Of a stretch of 10,703 nucleotides of DNA, positions 1 to 5,045 are shown piece after piece (the first letter of the stretch is position 1; the number at the start of each line of letters is the position of its first letter). The notes beneath the pieces are model-generated. The model saw only the letters and a list, made by a program, of their open reading frames with translations. It was not told where the DNA came from and searched no databases. The translations under genes and the position numbers were made by a program. Source of the stretch: CAZJDM01 sp964544765 (GTDB lineage: Bacteria; Bdellovibrionota_B; Oligoflexia; CAYFLR01); assembly GCA_964544765.1 (NCBI GenBank), contig CAZJDM010000145.1, forward strand, positions 1 to 10,703. The letters are read 5' to 3'.

Positions 1-43
1 ATTAAATTAGTTCAAATAAATGGAGTCAAGGTGGGGTTCAGGC

Positions 44-259
44 CTAACTTACATTAGTTTTAGCATCAAAGATAATTAAATTTTCAGCTAAACCTAAACC
101 TTGACCACCATCCTTAGATTGTAAAGATGAGTGATAAGTATTTGGAATTCTATTACAATTACCTATTAATCCTATTAATAAGATTATAAAAACAAGATAA
201 TGATAATAATCATGAGTAACTAGATATCTAGGAAGCTCTACCTTTCTAAGAGGCCCCAC
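44..259 (-). CDS. Possible small lipoprotein (doubtful)
   Basis: Product not recognised. The frame is open from a TTG at 346 down to a TAG at 44. I prefer a GTG start at 259 because AAAGGA lies 8 bases upstream of it; this gives 71 residues. An in-frame ATG at 307 is the alternative. From the GTG start, a basic N-terminal stretch leads to a strong hydrophobic segment (about residues 22-33) ending in a lipobox-like LIGLIGNC, with Cys35 as candidate lipid acceptor. Asn before the Cys is tolerated in spirochaetal lipoproteins but not in the enterobacterial rule. The n-region is longer than usual and only 36 residues follow the Cys, including a GGQGLGL patch faintly like the GGGASGLGL of the lipoprotein at 936. 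It could be a truncated relative of that protein, a real small lipoprotein or a chance frame. Confidence 0.35.
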   Translation of the reverse strand: MGPLRKVELPRYLVTHDYYHYLVFIILLIGLIGNCNRIPNTYHSSLQSKDGGQGLGLAENLIIFDAKTNVS

Positions 260-350
260 CTTAATCGTCCTTTTTGACCAAAATCGTTCTATAAAACAAA
301 CAAGCATAAAGAAAAAAATCCTTACTTTAAATAACAACACTGCCAATTCT

Positions 351-377
351 TACAACTCTCACAACTCTTACAACTGA
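351..377. repeat. 9-bp tandem repeat, three units
   Basis: Three head-to-tail 9-mers are visible: TACAACTCT, CACAACTCT and TACAACTGA. On the minus strand a degraded fourth unit continues toward the weak TTG start at 346. Function unknown. It could be a slippage-prone tract or a cluster of protein-binding half-sites. Confidence 0.6.
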
Positions 378-589
378 GGCATATTAATTAAGGAGTACCT
401 ACCTGTATGCATGCTCCTCAGCAAGATACCAAATTCTTCTACATTACAAATTTCGTGCCAACACAACTACCACTACAACTTGGTAAGGTTGATAAGTTAT
501 ATTTAGCTTAAATTTCAAGTTTTTATCAGTGATTCTTTAAAATTGTGGTAATTGTGAAATACGAATAGGAATATAGTGAATACATAGTG

Positions 590-604
590 TATATGTGGCA
601 TATA
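590..604. promoter_or_regulatory. Small palindrome, possible operator
   Basis: TATATG and CATATA form perfect 6-bp arms around TGG. The site lies about 330 bp upstream of the toxin lipoprotein start and a few bases before a second palindrome at 613. It has the form of a repressor operator, but AT-rich palindromes of this size also arise by chance. Confidence 0.2.
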
Positions 605-612
605 TGCTCATA

Positions 613-626
613 TGACAGAAATGTCA
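613..626. promoter_or_regulatory. Inverted repeat TGACA-N4-TGTCA, possible operator
   Basis: TGACA and TGTCA form a perfect 5-bp inverted repeat with a 4-base GAAA spacer, 9 bases after the palindrome at 590-604. Two dyads this close, in front of an operon with no visible regulator, could mark a binding region for a repressor encoded elsewhere. No direct evidence of function. Confidence 0.2.
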
Positions 627-935
627 CAGTTAACTGGGATCTTTTTGTCTCATTTTTCCACTGAATGTAACTTACCACATATCATCACGTACCGGTATTA
701 TTGCAGGTTCATCACAAACATCCTAATATTTAAATACGATACAACTCATTCACTTTACCATAATATATTTGGAATATATTGGCACGATTCTTGTATTATC
801 CAAAAACTAGGAATGTTACTAAGGAGTGTGTATATCAGTAAACACACCTCAATAAGCATTTCTAACTAGTTATTCTATTTAAATATGTATTCTTGTCTAG
901 ACTAACAGAACGATTCTACAATAAAGGAGAGCTAA

Positions 936-1550
936 ATGAAAAAACTAATTTATTTTATAGTATTTAGTATATTATTAGCTAATTGTGGTAAACCTGAACC
1001 ACCCAAATCTAAAGTAAATATGTCGCCGGACATCTACGGTTGTCCTGGGGCTAACTGGCTTCAATGCCGAATATTAGAAGGAGGAGGTGGTGGTGGGGCT
1101 AGTGGTCTTGGCTTGAAGTTTTCAATAGGTGGTAGCCGCACTCCTGGAACTCCAAATACTAGAGGACATAAAAGTTACGGAGAAGGAGGAGGATTTTATT
1201 TACCAAAGACCCCGGCTAAAACAGGTGGAATAGGCAAATCAAGATTAAGAAACGGAGCATTTTCTAAAGGAGGTCCCTCACGAGATCCCAAAACTGGCAA
1301 CTACTTACCAGATCCCAATGCTAGTGGAGCACATACAAGATTGGGAACAAGAAGTGGTAGATCTGGAAAATACACGCAAGGTGCTACTTTTGATGCAAGT
1401 GGTAATTTTAAAGGTAGAGTTGATGCTACAAATCATGGTAGAGCGGACCATAGTAATCCACACTGGCATCCAGCTAATGGACCTAATAGTGTTGTACCAG
1501 GGGGTCACCACAAATTCCCTCGACCTGGTATGTATTATATAATACCGTAG
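936..1550 (+). CDS. Lipoprotein with C-terminal polymorphic toxin (type 24-like) domain
   Basis: Predicted surface or periplasmic lipoprotein toxin of 204 residues. The ATG has AAGGAG 6 bases upstream (924-929). Residues 1-16 are a signal peptide (MKK, then a hydrophobic core) ending in LLANC, with Cys17 as lipid acceptor. A Pro-rich stretch, two further Cys (36 and 44) and a long Gly-rich linker with six consecutive Gly (49-54) follow. Residues from about 112 look like the type 24 toxin domain of RHS and filamentous-haemagglutinin toxins: a PDP entry, HTRLGTRSGRSGKYTQG, TFDASGN, then HGR (167-169) and NPHWH (174-178), with more His at 191-192. The conserved His and Arg are compatible with a nuclease active site, but the activity is not established here. 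The usual large delivery domains are absent, so the lipid anchor itself may place the toxin. The likely immunity gene follows 14 bp downstream. The toxin assignment rests on motif memory, not a search. Confidence 0.75.
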   Translation: MKKLIYFIVFSILLANCGKPEPPKSKVNMSPDIYGCPGANWLQCRILEGGGGGGASGLGLKFSIGGSRTPGTPNTRGHKSYGEGGGFYLPKTPAKTGGIGKSRLRNGAFSKGGPSRDPKTGNYLPDPNASGAHTRLGTRSGRSGKYTQGATFDASGNFKGRVDATNHGRADHSNPHWHPANGPNSVVPGGHHKFPRPGMYYIIP

Positions 1551-1564
1551 CATAAAGGAGAATT

Positions 1565-2020
1565 ATGAAGGTGGTAAATTGTAATAACCTTTGGTATCAA
1601 GTAATAGTTCAAGATCCAAACGCCCTATCAGGATCTAGTATTTATTCTTTTTTAAAAACCATACTTACTTTTGAACCAAGTACACTAGTTGCAATAGATG
1701 ATATTGAAGGCGCAGGAATTAGTGACTTAAAAAGTATTAACAATATAATTGAAGTAGATATATTGTTAGAAGCTATTAAACATGTTGTCCAATTGGATTG
1801 GGGAGATTTTTTCTTTATAGATAATAAAAAAGATATTGCTGATTTAAAAAAATCGTATCCTGATATTATAATTTCAACAAAATTTACTGTCCGTGCAGTC
1901 GATGACACATACTTCTATCTATATACACAGAATAAGTACTTGGTTGACGGTATAAAGCTGAAGTACAACAATTGTGAAATAGAACATAAGTCACTACAGG
2001 AATATATCTATCCAGAATAG
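1565..2020 (+). CDS. Probable immunity protein for the upstream toxin
   Basis: A 151-residue protein with no signal peptide or membrane segment, so probably cytoplasmic. The ATG has a good ribosome binding site (AAGGAG, 1555-1560, 4 bases away). It starts 14 bp after the toxin stop codon and is clearly cotranscribed with it. I recognise no family motif. It is rich in Asp and Glu and poor in Arg (one residue), giving a clearly negative net charge, with alternating hydrophobic and acidic stretches that suggest a compact alpha/beta fold. Small acidic proteins directly downstream of toxin genes are the standard form of immunity proteins against nuclease toxins, where they mimic nucleic acid and plug the active site. 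The role is therefore inferred from position, size and charge. A second effector or an unrelated small protein remains possible. Confidence 0.65.
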   Translation: MKVVNCNNLWYQVIVQDPNALSGSSIYSFLKTILTFEPSTLVAIDDIEGAGISDLKSINNIIEVDILLEAIKHVVQLDWGDFFFIDNKKDIADLKKSYPDIIISTKFTVRAVDDTYFYLYTQNKYLVDGIKLKYNNCEIEHKSLQEYIYPE

Positions 2021-2415
2021 AATGAAATTTACAAGGAAAGGAAGCTTTGATCAAAAGGATATGATGTGGCATATCTAATAATCTACTAAAATCAATAAGT
2101 ATTAGTTCATCAATTTTAAAGGCATGATCAAAAATTTATTAAAACAAAAAAATAAAAACACTGATTAGGTGTTGTCAAATAGGTGGGAATTTACCATTGT
2201 TATTTTGGTGGGACACGACAGCTTACTTATGAATTGGATCTGTTTGATATGGAAATAGCCCGACTATTCTTCAAATACAATAATATCAAATGCTTGACTT
2301 GGAAATTGAAAATAACTTTGTTGGTTTCACCAACTCAAACTGGATCCCAATGATGGAAATTGGGTGGCTCTCTTTCAGGAAATTCCGCAAAATATTTAAT
2401 AAACGTGGTCGTTAA
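2021..2415. other. Non-coding stretch with small hairpins
   Basis: I find no gene here on either strand. The stretch contains the GATATG...CATATC hairpin (2058-2075) and two adjacent perfect 6-bp inverted repeats: GTTGGT with ACCAAC around TTC (2320-2334) and CCCAAT with ATTGGG around seven bases (2346-2364). None is followed by a T-run, so none is a clear rho-independent terminator. The part from about 2160 is less AT-rich than the toxin operon and may be the remains of a repeat or insertion sequence, but I cannot recognise a transposase. Confidence 0.45.
2058..2075. repeat. Hairpin with second copy of 11-bp word ATGTGGCATAT
   Basis: GATATG and CATATC pair around ATGTGG. The word ATGTGGCATAT at 2064-2074 is identical to 593-603, so the two copies lie in direct orientation on either side of the toxin-immunity pair, about 1.5 kb apart. 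This could mark the edges of a transferable cassette, a shared regulatory site or coincidence in AT-rich DNA. Confidence 0.3.
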
Positions 2416-2440
2416 CCTTGACGTGGGCATGGGCGTGGGC
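2416..2440 (+). repeat. Left G-rich imperfect terminal repeat
   Basis: CCTTGACG is followed by three hexamers, GTGGGC, ATGGGC and GTGGGC (2423-2440). CCTTGACG recurs at 2459-2466. The three closely spaced GGG tracts stand out in this AT-rich window. The block pairs as an imperfect inverted repeat with the block at 2873-2896. Confidence 0.55.
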
Positions 2441-2476
2441 GAATTACGTTGACCTAATCCTTGACGAAAAACGTTT

Positions 2477-2815
2477 TTAAGATGCGAGCTTTGTAAGCAT
2501 CGCTACAATTCTTTCCAATAGCTTTTTGCCAGTATGTAGTAACTTAACATCTGCAAGACCAAGTTTTAAACAAACATCTAAAACTGCCCCACATTCCATT
2601 GCACTACCCCTACCGTAATCAAAAAACCGACGACAGTCAGGTTTGGTCCTTTTTCCTGCGCCTTCTGCTACCTGAAATGGAATCCCAAGAGAGGCTCTCT
2701 TTAGCTGGTCACTTAACATAGAGTAGCCTTTTGGCATTTTTTCTATTATTTTTACTGCAATTCCAAGAAATTCTATTGAACATTGATACACATCCAATTT
2801 TTCATAACTCATCAT
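2477..2815 (-). CDS. Four-helix bundle protein (23S rRNA intervening-sequence family)
   Basis: A 112-residue all-helical protein of the S23/IVS family, relatives of which form homopentameric four-helix bundles (including Avd of diversity-generating retroelements). Family hallmarks are clear: YEKLDVYQ near the start, KMPKGYSMLSDQLKRAS (27-42), the diagnostic VAEGAGKRTKPDCRRFF (49-65), then ARGSAMEC-like YGRGSAMECGAVLDVC (67-82). Length is normal for the family. The start is one of two tandem ATG codons; GAGGGA lies about 9 bases upstream of the first. The molecular role is not established; binding of nucleic acid has been suggested for the family. The gene is complete, far richer in GC than its neighbours and enclosed by G-rich inverted repeats. 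No reverse transcriptase or variable repeat is nearby, so a retroelement role is unlikely. Confidence 0.9.
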   Translation of the reverse strand: MMSYEKLDVYQCSIEFLGIAVKIIEKMPKGYSMLSDQLKRASLGIPFQVAEGAGKRTKPDCRRFFDYGRGSAMECGAVLDVCLKLGLADVKLLHTGKKLLERIVAMLTKLAS

Positions 2816-2869
2816 AGGCGTGATCCCTCGATAACAGACGTAAAGTGGCTTAGGTATACGATTACGTTT

Positions 2870-3637
2870 TTAGCCCAGGCCCACGACTACGTCAACGCAA
2901 ATCGACAATGTAGACGAATCTATTGAAGAGATGGATTTAATATTTATTAAAATTATTTCTGCTAAACTAGCTATTTTTTGTTCTTCGATTATCTTTTTAA
3001 AAGAGTCATGTCTCATATATTTTGCCAAATCTTCTTTCGCTTTTTTAGAAAAAATATCAATCACCTCTTTATTATTGTTTTGAGAATATTTTTCATAATG
3101 AAAAAGCGATGAATAAGGAAGCCTATTCCTTAGTTCTGGGTCTTCATCTGGATATCCGAGAACTAAAGAAATGATAGGAACAACTTCCTTAGGTAACTCA
3201 AAAAGATCAGATAATTTATCTAGTTCTCTTAAAGTTGTTTCTAAATAACATGTTCCTAATCCTTCACTTTCGGCAATCAAAGACACCGTTTGAGAAAAAA
3301 TGATGGTGTTAATTACAGAAAAAATAAAGCTAAAGAAATCATTAAAAGTTGTCTCAACTTGTTGTTGATTTAACCATTGATTATTTCTGTTAACATCCAC
3401 ACAAAACGTTAATATTACAGGAGCATTTAACACCATTGGCTGCTCTAGATGAATTTTATGCAGTTTCCTTTGATTGATCTCATCTTTAGTTATGATGACA
3501 GAATAGTCTTGTAGGTTTCCAGCTGAAGCAGCGTGACTAGCTGCACTTATAAATCTTTCTAGCATCTTATTAGATATATTTACTTTTTTAAACTTCCTTA
3601 TAGATTTACGTTTATACATATTTTCTAATAAAGTCAT
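2870..3637 (-). CDS. Nitroreductase-family flavoprotein, 3' end altered
   Basis: Predicted cytoplasmic FMN-dependent oxidoreductase using NAD(P)H to reduce nitro compounds, quinones or similar acceptors; the natural substrate is unknown. The FMN phosphate-binding start RKSIRKF (10-16), ASAGNLQ (37-43), GLGTCYLE (126-133) and LGYPDEDPELRNRLP (160-174) are all present and in the usual order. The ATG has AGGGAG 8 bases upstream. After residue 175 comes a charged helical extension typical of one subgroup of the family. It ends abruptly in ICVDVVVGLG, whose last eight codons are the G-rich terminal repeat of the neighbouring cassette. The original C-terminus was probably lost when that cassette inserted. 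The flavin core is intact, so activity may survive. No partner gene is adjacent, and the very AT-rich composition fits acquisition from elsewhere. Confidence 0.85.
   Translation of the reverse strand: MTLLENMYKRKSIRKFKKVNISNKMLERFISAASHAASAGNLQDYSVIITKDEINQRKLHKIHLEQPMVLNAPVILTFCVDVNRNNQWLNQQQVETTFNDFFSFIFSVINTIIFSQTVSLIAESEGLGTCYLETTLRELDKLSDLFELPKEVVPIISLVLGYPDEDPELRNRLPYSSLFHYEKYSQNNNKEVIDIFSKKAKEDLAKYMRHDSFKKIIEEQKIASLAEIILINIKSISSIDSSTLSICVDVVVGLG
2873..2896 (-). repeat. Right G-rich imperfect terminal repeat
   Basis: On the minus strand GTTGACGTAGTC is followed by GTGGGC and CTGGGC. It shares TTGACGT and the GGGC hexamers with the left block in inverted orientation, with a gap of four to six bases. 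It also encodes the last eight residues (VDVVVGLG) of the nitroreductase frame, which look unlike the rest of that protein. Confidence 0.5.
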
Positions 3638-3750
3638 TCACCGTTCTCCCTGCTCTTATATTCTTAATTTATATGTTTTTGTATGCCTAAGTTTTCTTTC
3701 TAGCATTCATAGACATATAATAAAACTAGATTTTTATGTCCATTTTCTGA

Positions 3751-5043
3751 GGAAGTACAGTCAAAAAAGAAATCGAGAAATATCTGGCCATACGGGTTAA
3801 ACTCCCTACCAAAAATCGATACACCAAGAATAAAAAAGACATCCGTATTGAAGAGTTTATTGAAAGGTATCTGGAGTTTGCCAAAGACCAATACTCAATC
3901 AATTACGCTCTTGCTGCTAATAGGAGTCTCAAGAAAGCCTTTAAAGATTTCATGCCTTACCCTATCTCAGAAGTGCCTAAATTTGATCTAGTAGAACAAT
4001 TAAGGGGTCTAAAGAAGTCTACGGCCAAGGTTGTGATCGCTCATTTTGGATCGCTCAATAAATTTGCCGAAGAGAAAGAATACCCATTTCACGTTAATAC
4101 CAGATTGCTTTTATCTAAGATCAAGAATTTTCCAGCGTCCAAAGAGAAAATAAATTTCTTAGATGCTTCTGAAGTCAGCAAACTATTTACATATGTCCAA
4201 AAATACTCGAAATACAAGACCTTCAGACGGATGGTAATTCTAAGCCTATATAATGGTATGCGTGTCGGTGAGATATTGGCACTGAGGTATCGGAATATCG
4301 ACATGGAAAAGAAAGTGATTCACGTTGTTTCTACGGCAAACACAGATGGATCTTTTAAAGAAGCAACTAAAAACGGGGAAACACGGATTATCCCAATGTC
4401 AAAACACTCAAGGACAGTTTTACAAGAAGTCTTAGATGAAAATCCTGATTTGAATTTTGACGATCTTTTGTTTCCAGTGTCTTATGCAAAAGTACAAAAC
4501 CGTGTAAAGGATCTTAGAAAAGAGAAGATTTTACATCCTGATTATACGTTCCATACGTTTAGACATAGCTTTGCATCGATTTTCTTCAAACTCAAAGGAA
4601 CAGGCTATGAAAGTTTACTGAAGTTACAGCAAATCATGGGTCACAATGATCTTAAAATGAGTTTACACTATGTCCATCTGTACGACACTTTTAATCGAAA
4701 CATCTTAGAAGACTTGAGTTTCAATGGTGCTGAGAAGTTGGCTGATAAGCGAAATGACGAAGAGAAGAAAAAGTATTTAGATACTGTGATTAATCTGCGA
4801 GAAGAATCTGGTCGGATTTTACTGGAAGTGCCTTATGAGAAATCGACTATCAAGATGTTTACAAGCCTGAGTGGGTTTTATAACAAGGAAAAAGGATGTT
4901 GGGATTTTCCTGTAAGGTCAAAAGAATCTTTGCTTGGGATATTGAAAGAAAGATATGGGTATGAAGAGAAAGTAGACGTTGGGAAAAAGATTTTGGATAT
5001 TGAAGCAAAGTTGGATCGACTGTTAGATAAAGGTATAGTGTAA
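3751..5043 (+). pseudogene. Tyrosine recombinase/phage-type integrase, 5'-truncated
   Basis: Site-specific recombinase that would cut and rejoin DNA through a phosphotyrosine bond. The first ATG is at 3952, but integrase-like sequence in the same frame continues upstream to 3751 (for example EIEKYLAIRVKLPTKNRY and IEEFIERYLEFAKDQYS, the core-binding helices), just after a TGA. That stretch has no ATG, GTG or TTG, and the ATG at 3952 has no ribosome binding site. The 5' end is therefore missing or displaced. Counting from 3952, the catalytic set is complete: Arg104 (GMRVGEIL), Lys140, His201 and Arg204 (HTFRHS), His231 (MGHND) and Tyr240. A C-terminal extension of about 100 residues follows, with a segment ending KGCWDFPV and a terminal coiled region. 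The stop lies 2 bp from the convergent restriction-modification gene. Probably the inactive remnant of an island integrase. Confidence 0.75.
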
Positions 5044-5045
5044 CA

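Larger units (their letters stand above)
260..935. other. Gene-poor region upstream of the toxin operon
   Basis: I see no convincing gene between the small minus-strand frame and the lipoprotein at 936. The stretch holds a 9-bp tandem repeat (351-377), two small palindromes (590-604 and 613-626) and one copy of an 11-bp word repeated after the next operon. An 85-codon plus-strand frame at 612-869 has no ribosome binding site and looks like chance. The toxin promoter must lie here, but I could not pick a pair of -35 and -10 boxes with confidence. Confidence 0.5.
2416..2896 (-). mobile_element. Putative small cassette carrying the four-helix-bundle gene
   Basis: This unit of about 480 bp differs in composition from its surroundings (near 47-50% GC in the gene against below 20-30% in the adjacent nitroreductase). 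At each end it has G-rich repeats with TTGACGT followed by GTGGGC and TGGGC words, in inverted orientation: on the plus strand at 2416-2440 and on the minus strand at 2873-2896. The only gene inside is the four-helix-bundle protein. Related genes are known as insertions in 23S rRNA helices of spirochaetes and other bacteria, and also occur in intergenic places. No transposase is present, so any movement would depend on factors from elsewhere. The exact borders are inferred, and no target duplication could be assigned. Confidence 0.5.

Noticed and set aside
612..869. 85-codon plus-strand open frame
   Set aside because: No ribosome binding site, no recognisable domain, and composition rich in Tyr, His, Ile and Ser as expected of translated AT-rich DNA.
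1305..1553. Antisense and alternative-frame open frames within the toxin gene
   Set aside because: They lie fully over a gene with signal peptide, domain motifs and a strong ribosome binding site.
1884..2072. 62-codon minus-strand frame over the immunity gene end
   Set aside because: No start signals; mostly overlaps a supported gene.
2157..2173. AACAC...GTGTT hairpin as terminator of the toxin operon
   Set aside because: Only 5 bp of AT-rich stem, no T-run, and more than 130 bp after the stop codon.
2160..2476. Insertion-sequence remnant
   Set aside because: Neither strand gives a transposase-like peptide, and the candidate ends around 2169 and 2215 do not match as inverted repeats.
2477..2815. 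Avd-type accessory gene of a diversity-generating retroelement
   Set aside because: No reverse transcriptase, template repeat or variable repeat in the window; the sequence fits the ordinary S23/IVS branch.
3700..3891. 63-codon minus-strand frame upstream of the nitroreductase
   Set aside because: Antisense to the integrase core-binding region, which has clear family character in the plus frame.
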